A stretch of 49,346 bases of DNA, taken from the NCBI GenBank assembly GCA_910576775.1, contig CAJTJV010000019.1, positions 1 to 49,346 of the forward strand, in the 5' to 3' direction. Origin of the DNA: an uncultured Muribaculaceae bacterium. Its GTDB lineage: Bacteria; Bacteroidota; Bacteroidia; Bacteroidales; Muribaculaceae. Below the pieces are notes generated by a model. That model worked only from the letters and a program-made list of their open reading frames with translations, did not search any database and was not told the origin of the DNA. Below, piece by piece: positions 10,901 to 17,711 of the stretch; position 1 is the first letter of the stretch, and every line of letters starts with the position of its first letter. Both the position numbers and the translations under genes were made by a program.

Positions 10901-11155
10901 ATGACTGCGCTGGCATTCGTCTTCGGCGTTATGCCGATGCTCTTCGCCACGGGCGCCGGCGCCGCAAGCCGCATATCGCTCGGCACGGCGGTGGTATTCG
11001 GCATGTTTGTCAACGCTATCGTCGGTACGCTCTTCGTACCCAATTTCTGGGAGCTGCTGCAACGCTTCCGCGAACGCTACCTCGACAAGTTCTTCAATGC
11101 CGGCTCGCCTCCGGCTGCCACAACATCCGACACAGACAACGCACAAAATATCTGA
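7985..11155 (+). CDS. RND multidrug efflux pump, HAE1/AcrB type
   Basis: Inner-membrane proton-driven drug exporter. The 1056-residue length is normal for AcrB/MexB homologues. It opens with MFSKFFIDRPIFAIVIA (first membrane helix) and keeps the proton-relay residues: Asp409-Asp410 in VVDDAIVVVEG (helix 4) and Lys937 in LGLSAKNAILIVEYA (helix 10). The porter-domain motif PVAQYPDITPPTV is present, as is the second-half helix set FGVMPMLFATGAGAASR. Substrates cannot be read from sequence; the HAE1 signature fits organic compounds such as bile salts, dyes or antibiotics rather than metals. Third gene of the operon, closed by a hairpin at 11170-11198. Confidence 0.95.
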   Translation: MFSKFFIDRPIFAIVIAIMMIIAGLLTVKTLPVAQYPDITPPTVMVSASYPGADAETVAENVGVPIEQQVNGVEGMEYMSSSSSNGSYSLTLTFKNGVDLDEATVKVQNRISMAEPTLPASVKQQGISVRSESTNNILFIAIEGDSAYNYDALYLTNYAKLNIVDEIARIEGVGGVGAFGAGAYSMRVWLNPEMMQMRAISPDEVSAAIQAQNIAVSAGTVGAPPTATNEAFEFTLTSQGRLKTPEEFRDIILRTSSDGSVLRLGDIATVELGSQDYSGIARCNGEQVGLLGVSQLPGANALAVANAVEKKLDELEQYFPPGVRYRILINQTDFVTASIDEVLVTFVETTLIVMLVILLFLQSWRAVVIPMITIPVSLIATFAVMKLMGFTLNTLTLFGLVLAIAIVVDDAIVVVEGCSRIVDKGEATPRQAAEKAMKELQGPVIGEVLVLLSVFIPTAFISGITGELYKQFALTIAVSTAFSGLNALTFTPAMCALFLKPKKESKFLPFVWFNKGFSASLNAYMKIIGRFLRRPAVAIGIYLGLTVAAFWGFIKWPTSYIPAEDMGYFMSSVQLPTGASLDRTEKVLATISDSVVSLPEVKYVMTVAGNSMMGGGSGSNKGSAFVILEPWKDRRAKDERINAVIEKTDELTAGLQEAVVFSLNPPAIPGLGMTSGLQMQLLDINNLGAEELLNAVESIREAAHKDNRIASVTTFYEGEVPQYNLKIDRSKVEMQGVSLESVYSALGSFIGGSYVNDFVDFGRTYQVTIAADALARGNITDIGRLSVKNSNGEMVPFSSFTTVESVMGQPTVERYNMYTTASLTATPSDGTSTSDAIKAMEEIVHSALGNDYSYAWTGEAYQETQAGTTVTFVMLFAVIMTILVLAAQYESLTDPIAVVISMPTAILGTIIGCLFMNQSISIYTQIGIILLLGLSAKNAILIVEYAIDYRRAGLDIRKAATQAGMVRFRPIMMTALAFVFGVMPMLFATGAGAASRISLGTAVVFGMFVNAIVGTLFVPNFWELLQRFRERYLDKFFNAGSPPAATTSDTDNAQNI

Positions 11156-11169
11156 ACCTCCCTCATCCG

Positions 11170-11200
11170 GCCGGGCTTATCTTCACCGAAAGCCCGGCTT
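11170..11200 (+). terminator. Hairpin terminator after the RND operon
   Basis: A perfect 9-bp stem GCCGGGCTT (11170-11178) / AAGCCCGGC (11190-11198) with an 11-nt loop lies 14 nt past the pump stop codon. The following T run is short (TTT), so termination may be partial. Confidence 0.6.
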
Positions 11201-11322
11201 TCAGCATGTATATGTCAGCCTCCATTCAAAAACAGAAACCGATTTTACCGTTTTTTTTGTGAACAGTATAAGATAACCGTTTGTTAAGAATACATCTGAA
11301 TTTAACCTGCAAACCAAATCTT

Positions 11323-11850
11323 ATGTTAAAGAAATTTCTTCTCGCCGCCATTGTCGGCATAGCATCAATAACCGGAGCATCAGCTCAGAAAGCGGAAATC
11401 ACAGCATCGTACGGCGCATACACTCAGATGGACGCCACCAATATGCACGACGGATGGCATCATGTCAACACCGCCTGGGGCGCGCTCAATGTCGGCGCCA
11501 ATTTCCGCGTATTACCCAAATTCTGGCTCGGCCCCTCCTATACTTTCTCAAGCACAACAACCAAGGGAGGCCCCGAACACAGTAACATCGCCTACCACGC
11601 CATCATGCTCAATGCACGCTATCACTACTATTCAAACCGTATTGTATCGCTCTACGGAAAAGTAGGTCTCGGCGTCGAGTTCTCCTATATGCAGCCCCGC
11701 GGAGGCGACAACTACACCAAATCATACTGTGCGTTCCAGATTGTCCCCCTCGGCGCACAGGTCGACCTCAGTCGCAGTTGGGCGATGTTTGCCGAAGCCG
11801 GTTTCGGCGCACAGGGTCTCTTCCAGTTCGGCTTCAAACTCAAACTCTGA
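11323..11850 (+). CDS. Small outer-membrane beta-barrel protein
   Basis: Secreted 175-residue protein starting at ATG 11323 (MLKKFLLAAIVGIASITGASAQ, a clear signal peptide). A TTG-led extension to 11281 adds no signal-like sequence and was rejected. The mature part has alternating hydrophobic and polar strands rich in Tyr, Gly and Phe (SYGAYTQMD, LNARYHYYSNRIVSLYGKVGLGVEFSY, FAEAGFGAQGLFQFGFKLKL), which predicts an eight-strand-type OmpW/OmpA-like barrel in the outer membrane. Function unknown. It has its own 3' hairpin at 11877-11908 and stands alone between the RND operon and the repeat cluster. It could be an outer-membrane porin-like or stress protein; nothing decides this. Confidence 0.8.
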   Translation: MLKKFLLAAIVGIASITGASAQKAEITASYGAYTQMDATNMHDGWHHVNTAWGALNVGANFRVLPKFWLGPSYTFSSTTTKGGPEHSNIAYHAIMLNARYHYYSNRIVSLYGKVGLGVEFSYMQPRGGDNYTKSYCAFQIVPLGAQVDLSRSWAMFAEAGFGAQGLFQFGFKLKL

Positions 11851-11876
11851 AACAATTTTCTCTGCCATAACAATAC

Positions 11877-11915
11877 TGAAGCGGCACTCCGGGAGGGGCG
11901 CCGCTTCATTTGTTT
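11877..11915 (+). terminator. Terminator after the barrel gene
   Basis: A 9-bp stem TGAAGCGGC (11877-11885) / GCCGCTTCA (11900-11908) is followed by TTTGTTTG. It sits about 26 nt past the stop codon. Confidence 0.7.
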
Positions 11916-11940
11916 GTAATTATTCTTTTTTATTGCTGTC

Positions 11941-12275
11941 TGGAATCGGCGTACTACGCACGCCATTTTGACGGGCACGCCAAACCGGGCACACCTCCGA
12001 AAGCTTCGGTGTACCCGGCTATTAGGTAAACCAATGCCCTCCGGGCATTTTTCTGGCGGCATCATCGTCAATGGGCGCAGGGGTGTTCCCCGGACACCGA
12101 TTCATCTCGTAGCCATGCTCGCCGGAGCTTGCGCAGGCGAACCCGGTTATGTGCCGATAATTATGTGTCCGGCAGGACAATCCGGGTATGGATTGCGCTA
12201 CAGGAACCGCGTTAGCGGTTTCCATCGCAATTTCGGTCTTCCGACCGATAGAACGCGTAGCGGTCGGAACGATGG
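11941..12275. repeat. Modular hairpin repeat, copy 1 (order A then B plus extra hairpins)
   Basis: Intergenic cluster of hairpins between two converging genes. Module A (11941-12050) holds hairpins at 11948-11964 (GGCGT/ACGCC), 11985-12018 (CCGGG/CCCGG with inner CCGAA/TTCGG) and 12033-12049 (AATGCCC-TCC-GGGCATT). Module B (12082-12180) holds 12082-12098 (GGTGTTC/GGACACC), 12119-12140 (TCGCC/GGCGA) and 12166-12179 (TGTCC/GGACA). An extension adds a long hairpin at 12192-12231 and two mutually exclusive ones at 12233-12248 and 12239-12269. Modules A and B recur at 44109-44350 in the opposite order. No coding potential is credible here. Confidence 0.85.
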
Positions 12276-12281
12276 CGAACA

Positions 12282-15188
12282 TCAATATCCGAATATATCT
12301 TCCTGGGTAAGGATTACCACTTTGCCGAGCTTGCGGAGGGCTTCTATGTCTATATTCTCCGGCTTGGCAAGGATGCCATAGTGGTACACGCGGCCTGCCA
12401 CATTCTTTTTCTGGAACTTGGCGATGTCATCGAGTGTGATTGTCTTCAGTGCCTCGAATACATCGCGGCGCGCGTCATAGTCATAATTCTTTTCCTTGCT
12501 GTCAAGATAATAGAAGGCGATGTCATCGTTGATGATGCGTTCGGTGCGGAGACGTCCGTCGAGACTCTTCTTCGAAAGTTCAAAGGCGCCTTCGCTCCGA
12601 GGCATATTCTCGATTATTTCGTCAAATGCGGCAAGAGCGTCGATAAGCTTGTCGTTCTGAGTGGCGATGCTTGTGCGGTAGACGTATGGCTTGTCGGGCT
12701 TGCCTCCTGCATAATAACCTGCTCCGGCGCTATAGGCAAGCGAACGGCTCTCACGCATTTCCTGGAAGACGATGGAATTCATCGAACCACCGAAATAATC
12801 ATTGTAAATTTTGCGTGCAGGTTCAACAGCATGGTCGAAAAGCTCACCCTTGTTCGAGATGCCAACCATATAAAGTTGCTTGGCTTCGTAAGGAGCGATG
12901 AAGAATGTGGTCTCCTTGGGAACAGCATAGTTATAGTGACTCTTCTTGGGAACCGGCTTGAGAGTTGCGGCCAGCGGGTGAGTGTCGTTTACGACCTTCA
13001 GCACTTCCTTGGCAGGAGCATTGCCCCAATAGATAACAGTCTGCTCATAGTCGTTGAGACGGCGCAAAGCCTCGGTGAATGCTTCAGGACGGATTGCGCG
13101 AAGCTCGTCGGCCGTGAGGATATCGACTGAAGGATTCTTGGGCCCGTAGAGGACATAACTCGACAGACGCGAGAAATTGCTGTTCTGTTTGAGCTTGGCA
13201 TCGACGCGTGATTTGGCGATGCGCTCCACAAAAGCATTGTAGGCGTCAGCTGGAAGAACAGCATCGGCAAGAACCTTTTCATAAAGTTTCACAGCCTTGT
13301 CCATATTTTCACTCAAACCGGTGATGACAGCATATGTGCGGTCGCCGCTGACAGAATAGTTGAAACGGCAAGCAAGTTTGTAGAACTCGTTCTTAACCTG
13401 TTCGGGAGTCATATCGGACGTACCGCAATACCCCATCAGAGTGGGAGCCATCTGTAGGAGACTGTCGGTATAGGAGCCGATATCATATACATAAATAAGC
13501 TCGAATATATCGTTTGTAGTGTTGGGTACATAGAGTACCGGCACATTCTGCTTGGCACTGAGGCGAGTGAGATCTTTATCGAAATCGATGAACACCGGTT
13601 CGACGGGCTTCACGGCACTGTTCTGAATCTCGAGCAGGAATGGCGAGGCGGCATCGCGATTCATTACGATAGGCGTAAGCTCCGGTTTGGCAATCTTGAG
13701 CTCGGCGGGGTCGGCACCGGTACGCTTGTATATTGCGACATAGTTCTCGGAACCGAGATATTTGTTTGCAAGCGCCACGACGTCCGCCTTGGTGACATTC
13801 TCTATAGCTTTGTCCATCGCAAGCTTATCGGCCCAATCTATACCGTTTACGAACGCATCTACATACCGGTCGGCACGGTCCTCATTCTTCACGAGACTAT
13901 TCTGCATGCTCAGTTTGATGTTGGCCTTCACAGCCTCTACAAGTTCTTCGGAGAACTCGCCTTTGCGGAGCTTGTCGACCTGTTCAAGGAATAGTGCGCG
14001 GATATCGTCAAGCGACTGTCCTTCTTTGGGCGAACCGCTGATTGTAAACGCACCGGCGTCGGCCATGTTCATCATTCCGGCACCGCCTCCGAGTATAAGT
14101 TGAGGCAGGTTGACGTTTATATCAAAAATACCGGTCTCGCCATTGCAGAAAATATGGTCGAGGACGTTAAGTCCGGGCATATCTTTCGACGAAGCTTCGG
14201 GCAGGCGCCATACCAGATTGAGATTTTCAGCCTCGGGGCCAAGCACTTCGATCTCCACAGGAGCTGTAAAGGGCTTTTCGTTCGGAAGCGCCGGACGGTT
14301 GAGATTCGGATTAGGCTTGAGATGTCCGAAATATTTCTCAATTATATCCACCATTTCATCGGGATCGAAATCGCCGGAGAGACAGATTGCCATGTTGTTG
14401 GGAACATACCATTGCTTATGGTAAGCCTTGACGTTTGTAATGGAAGGATTCTTGAGATTTTCCTGCGTGCCGAGAACTGTCTGGCGTCCGTATGGGTGAG
14501 ACGGATATAGGGCTGCAAGAAGCCGCTCGTACACCTTGCGGTTATCCTTGGTGAGCGACATGTTCTTCTCCTCGTAGATGGTCTCCAGCTCGGTATGAAA
14601 ACCGCGGATTACGGGATGCTCGAAACGGTCTGCCTGTATGCGCGCCCAGTTTTCAATCTGATTCGACGGAATATCCTCAACATAACATGTCACATCGTAT
14701 GACGTGAAGGCATTTGTACCGTTTGCTCCAATTGCGCTCATAAGCTTGTCGTACTCGTTGGGAATGGCGATTTTCGAAGCCTCGTAACTCACGGAGTCAA
14801 TCTCGTGGTAGATACGGCGGCGCGCCACAGAGTCGGTGGTATGGCGGTATTCTTCAAAAAGAGCCTCTATACGGTCGAGCATAGGCTTCTCGGCGGCATA
14901 ATCCATTGTACCGAACTGCTCTGTGCCTTTGAACATCAGGTGCTCGAAATAGTGTGCGAGCCCAGTCGTCTCGTAGGGGTCGTTCTTGCCGCCGACACGA
15001 ACGGCAATATAAGTCTGGATACGCGGCTGAGCCTTGTTGACAGTCATAAACAGCTGCAATCCGTTGGGAAGAGTGTACATCTTCGTATGCAACGGATCCC
15101 CCGGAACGGTACGGAACTCGTGCGCGGCGGCAAGTGCCGACATTGCAGTGACGGCGACAAGCGCCAGTAACATAAATAGCTTTTTCAT
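12282..15188 (-). CDS. Secreted M16 family zinc metalloprotease, two-half pitrilysin type
   Basis: Exported protease of 968 residues with a signal peptide (MKKLFMLLALVAVTAMSALAA). The N-terminal M16 half has the inverted zinc motif HYFEH at 79-83, with the third zinc ligand expected in ETIYEEKNMSLTKDNRK downstream. The second half (from about residue 520) has no HxxEH and is the usual non-catalytic partner, as in PqqL-like and Bacteroidota M16 proteins. It probably degrades peptides in the periplasm or outside the cell. The start lies 24 nt downstream of the PHP phosphatase stop, so it looks like the last gene of a five-gene run starting at 18907. The 3' end abuts the repeat cluster. Confidence 0.93.
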   Translation of the reverse strand: MKKLFMLLALVAVTAMSALAAAHEFRTVPGDPLHTKMYTLPNGLQLFMTVNKAQPRIQTYIAVRVGGKNDPYETTGLAHYFEHLMFKGTEQFGTMDYAAEKPMLDRIEALFEEYRHTTDSVARRRIYHEIDSVSYEASKIAIPNEYDKLMSAIGANGTNAFTSYDVTCYVEDIPSNQIENWARIQADRFEHPVIRGFHTELETIYEEKNMSLTKDNRKVYERLLAALYPSHPYGRQTVLGTQENLKNPSITNVKAYHKQWYVPNNMAICLSGDFDPDEMVDIIEKYFGHLKPNPNLNRPALPNEKPFTAPVEIEVLGPEAENLNLVWRLPEASSKDMPGLNVLDHIFCNGETGIFDINVNLPQLILGGGAGMMNMADAGAFTISGSPKEGQSLDDIRALFLEQVDKLRKGEFSEELVEAVKANIKLSMQNSLVKNEDRADRYVDAFVNGIDWADKLAMDKAIENVTKADVVALANKYLGSENYVAIYKRTGADPAELKIAKPELTPIVMNRDAASPFLLEIQNSAVKPVEPVFIDFDKDLTRLSAKQNVPVLYVPNTTNDIFELIYVYDIGSYTDSLLQMAPTLMGYCGTSDMTPEQVKNEFYKLACRFNYSVSGDRTYAVITGLSENMDKAVKLYEKVLADAVLPADAYNAFVERIAKSRVDAKLKQNSNFSRLSSYVLYGPKNPSVDILTADELRAIRPEAFTEALRRLNDYEQTVIYWGNAPAKEVLKVVNDTHPLAATLKPVPKKSHYNYAVPKETTFFIAPYEAKQLYMVGISNKGELFDHAVEPARKIYNDYFGGSMNSIVFQEMRESRSLAYSAGAGYYAGGKPDKPYVYRTSIATQNDKLIDALAAFDEIIENMPRSEGAFELSKKSLDGRLRTERIINDDIAFYYLDSKEKNYDYDARRDVFEALKTITLDDIAKFQKKNVAGRVYHYGILAKPENIDIEALRKLGKVVILTQEDIFGY

Positions 15189-15212
15189 ATCGGAAATGGT
15201 ATGGTTTGTAGA

Positions 15213-15962
15213 TTATTTTGCAGGAAATGTCCTGTCATTCATCACCAGCGACGAAAGGTCGGCCATATGCGAATGTGCGTCGGAGGTGGTTAGATAGGCA
15301 TCTATGCGGTCGGCATGACTCATACGATGAAGGTCGGTACCTATAAAATCAACAAGTCCCTCCTTTATAAGAAACTCTGCGACTTTCTTCTCCGCCTTTC
15401 CGTAAGCCTCGGCAAGACTCAGCAGATTTATCTGGAACAAAAGACCGGCATTGTGCAGATTCCGGAACCGGTCTTTTTTATTGTAATAATACGGATATCG
15501 CTCAGGATGGGCAAGAATGGGGAAATAGCCCTTCACCTGAAGGTCGAAAACGATGTTATCGAGATTCCACGGTTCCTGCATGAACGAGTTTTCAATCAGA
15601 AGATAATTCCCCGGAAGCGACATAATGTCACCGCTTTCGAGCCGCGACATGAAAAGGTCGTCGATTCGATACTCGGCATGGTTCGTCACCTCAATGCCGT
15701 TTCCACGTCGCTTCAGTTCCTCGTGAAGCCCGGATAAAGCAGGATCGATAGTACTGTGGTCGTTCTCGAAAGTCGTCTGTGTCACATGTGGCGAGGCCAG
15801 AATGCGCTTTATGCCCCATTTCTGCATCCGCTCTATAAGGTCGGCGGAGGTGGATGCATCGGGAGAGCCGTCATCGATGCCCGGCACGATGTGGCAGTGT
15901 ATATCGGTACTGAAACAAAGTTCAGCGGCTTCTTTTGGTTTGCGGTTGAAGATATTGAACAT
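15213..15962 (-). CDS. CpsB/YwqE-type tyrosine-protein phosphatase (PHP domain)
   Basis: Metal-dependent phosphatase of the PHP superfamily, the family that dephosphorylates bacterial tyrosine kinases controlling capsule or exopolysaccharide synthesis. The start at 15962 (249 aa, MFNIFNRKPKEAA) was chosen because it falls 7 nt after the preceding stop; a longer reading to 16013 would overlap the SPOR gene. Visible metal motifs are HCH at 22-24 in STDIHCHIVPGIDDGS, ASPHVTQ, EVTNHAEYRIDD, LAHPERYPYYY and FIGTDLHRMSHADR. No tyrosine kinase or Wzc-like gene lies in the window, so its partner must be elsewhere. The position between a SPOR lipoprotein and an M16 protease is unusual for the family. 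Confidence 0.9.
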   Translation of the reverse strand: MFNIFNRKPKEAAELCFSTDIHCHIVPGIDDGSPDASTSADLIERMQKWGIKRILASPHVTQTTFENDHSTIDPALSGLHEELKRRGNGIEVTNHAEYRIDDLFMSRLESGDIMSLPGNYLLIENSFMQEPWNLDNIVFDLQVKGYFPILAHPERYPYYYNKKDRFRNLHNAGLLFQINLLSLAEAYGKAEKKVAEFLIKEGLVDFIGTDLHRMSHADRIDAYLTTSDAHSHMADLSSLVMNDRTFPAK

Positions 15963-15969
15963 CAAAATC

Positions 15970-16506
15970 CTATTTTTTCTGGTCTGTAGGTTGGCGGCGC
16001 GCCGTGGCGTCAAGAATGAAAGGCAACGGGGCCTTCATCGGAATCGGAGCGTCTTTACTGAATGCATCGAGTGATTTCTGCGCATCTGCGGCATCATTGA
16101 ACGATGCCAGAACGATGTAATAATACGGCTCGCCGGTTTCCACAACGAATGTGGAGGAATACCCCATATCAACAAGGCGCTCCCGCAGGGATTTGGCGTT
16201 GAAAAGCTGTTTGAACTGACCGACGACAACATTGTAGCGGCGCAGATTCTGCGGTATTCCGCCTCCGTCCTTCGTCACTCTTACAAGCTGAGCCCTCACC
16301 TGCACGTCACCAGAAGGGGTATTGATGACTCTGGACTGCTGCATACGCCGCTCGCGGCCGTATATCGTGGCGTCAAGGCTGTCCTGCTCCTGCCGGGCTG
16401 CAACAGTCTTCTCATATGCTTCCCTGTAATTGGCTTCGGTTGTCTTACAGCCCGTGACAAGTAGCATAGAGCATATAACGGAGAGAATAAGTATACTGAT
16501 TCTCAC
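15970..16506 (-). CDS. SPOR-domain lipoprotein
   Basis: A 178-residue lipoprotein starting at GTG 16506, whose GTGA overlaps the stop of the C1 peptidase by 4 nt. The lipobox VTGC puts the acylated cysteine at residue 20. After a charged linker (EAYEKTVAARQEQDSLDAT), residues about 85-160 form a SPOR fold: RRYNVVVGQFKQLFNAKSLRERLVDMG followed by YYYIVLASFNDAADAQKSLDAF. SPOR domains bind glycan strands denuded of peptide side chains in septal peptidoglycan. This suggests an envelope-anchored wall-binding protein. Translational coupling to the peptidase is likely. Its exact role is unknown. Confidence 0.85.
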   Translation of the reverse strand: MRISILILSVICSMLLVTGCKTTEANYREAYEKTVAARQEQDSLDATIYGRERRMQQSRVINTPSGDVQVRAQLVRVTKDGGGIPQNLRRYNVVVGQFKQLFNAKSLRERLVDMGYSSTFVVETGEPYYYIVLASFNDAADAQKSLDAFSKDAPIPMKAPLPFILDATARRQPTDQKK

Positions 16507-17711
16507 TTTTTAAACTTTTTGGCGATTTCCCGTGGAATGGCATCGCGGTTCACAAGGATGTCGACTGTCTTGGCAAGGAAATAAGGTTCGCTTACATAAA
16601 AATAGCCGTTGTAAATCTGGTTTGTGTCCCAGGAATTCTTTACTTTGTAATATCTGTTTCCTTTCTGATCCACAGCCTTGCCGACAATCACCATACCATG
16701 GTCGTCGGTAGTCTCCTGACTGTCGAACATTTCCTGACGCAACTCCTGGGTAACCTCGATTTCCTCTACAGGACCTTTGAAATTGAATTTGTCATTCTGG
16801 CGGTCCTTGTCGGAAAGTTTCACCCAACGGGCAAGCTCGGTTCCGTCCATATCGCCCTCAGTCTTGCCTTTGGGCATAAGAGCCACACCGTCGGTCCATT
16901 TGAAACCGTCCTCGCTGACGTCTGCGGCCCATACTACGGTATATCCCTTCTCAAGCGAGTTGTCGACAATTGCTTTCAATTCATCCAAAGGCACATTCCA
17001 ATAGGGAGCCCAAAGCCAGTTGTCGGGCACTTCGACGGCAAAGGCTGTATAGAACGGATGGTGAGTGAACGATGTCAGAGGCACATAGTCTGCCATATCG
17101 AGACCAAGACTTTCGGCGTAAGTTTTCGGAGTATATGTCTTACCCTTGTATTGGAAAGTCTCGGGTACAGCACCGAGATAGGAGTCGAGAATTGCTTCGA
17201 CACCCTTGCGCCAGGCTGTGGAAAGCTTCTTGTTCGGACGCTTCACAATGGCATGCAGATATGCCGAGAGAGCGGCATCAAGCTCACCATGAACGTGCTT
17301 GTCCTCGCCATATTCAAGACCCGAATATATTTCCTCGGGTACAGCTCCGTAGCGCTCCCATACGTAGGGGACATCCATGATGGAGCCTCCCGCGGCGAAA
17401 TTAGTCTCGCCATAAAGACGGATAAAACGCTCGGCCTTGTCGCGGTAACACTGGCGGACGGTGTACATTTCCGAGATATCGAGACTGTCGCCCTTCTTGC
17501 GGAGAATCTCATCCTCAAAAAAGGATGTTCCGGCAAAACACCAGCATGTGCCTGATTTGTTCTGGTCTTTCACAGAGGTTGTCGGCAGAGATATTACGTC
17601 GGTAAATATGAATTTCACAGTGTCGGTGGCGGCGGAATCCGCAGCCGCGGGTGTCTGTGCCGACATTGTCATAGCGGCGCCACACAGCGCCATTGCAAGA
17701 ATATTTTTCAT
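16503..17711 (-). CDS. Secreted C1 family cysteine peptidase (bleomycin hydrolase/PepC-like)
   Basis: A 402-residue papain-fold aminopeptidase-type enzyme. Unlike cytosolic PepC it carries a signal peptide (MKNILAMALCGAAMTMSAQ). Catalytic elements are all visible: oxyanion Gln50 and nucleophile Cys56 in KDQNKSGTCWCF, the His in DHGMVIVGKA and the Asn in YKVKNSWDTN. Length and the insertions between Cys and His fit the bleomycin-hydrolase group. The upstream threonine ammonia-lyase stops at TGA overlapping this ATG (TGATG), and the downstream SPOR gene overlaps by 4 nt, so expression of the three is probably coupled. Likely acts in the periplasm or on the surface to trim peptides. Confidence 0.92.
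   Translation of the reverse strand: MKNILAMALCGAAMTMSAQTPAAADSAATDTVKFIFTDVISLPTTSVKDQNKSGTCWCFAGTSFFEDEILRKKGDSLDISEMYTVRQCYRDKAERFIRLYGETNFAAGGSIMDVPYVWERYGAVPEEIYSGLEYGEDKHVHGELDAALSAYLHAIVKRPNKKLSTAWRKGVEAILDSYLGAVPETFQYKGKTYTPKTYAESLGLDMADYVPLTSFTHHPFYTAFAVEVPDNWLWAPYWNVPLDELKAIVDNSLEKGYTVVWAADVSEDGFKWTDGVALMPKGKTEGDMDGTELARWVKLSDKDRQNDKFNFKGPVEEIEVTQELRQEMFDSQETTDDHGMVIVGKAVDQKGNRYYKVKNSWDTNQIYNGYFYVSEPYFLAKTVDILVNRDAIPREIAKKFKK

Noticed and set aside
11941..12275. CRISPR array or integron attC cluster
   Set aside because: The hairpins differ from each other and are not equally spaced direct repeats, there are no unique spacers and no cas or integrase gene is nearby.
12022..12285. Small minus-strand reading frame in repeat copy 1, similar to one at 44061-44264 (shared YEMNRCP peptide)
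   Set aside because: The peptide similarity comes from the shared repeat DNA. The frames overlap hairpins throughout, lack a signal or domain, and differ outside the repeat linker, so they are by-products of the repeat.
15213..16013. Longer start for the PHP phosphatase at 16013
   Set aside because: It would overlap the SPOR gene by 44 nt; MFNIF at 15962 gives the usual family N-terminus.
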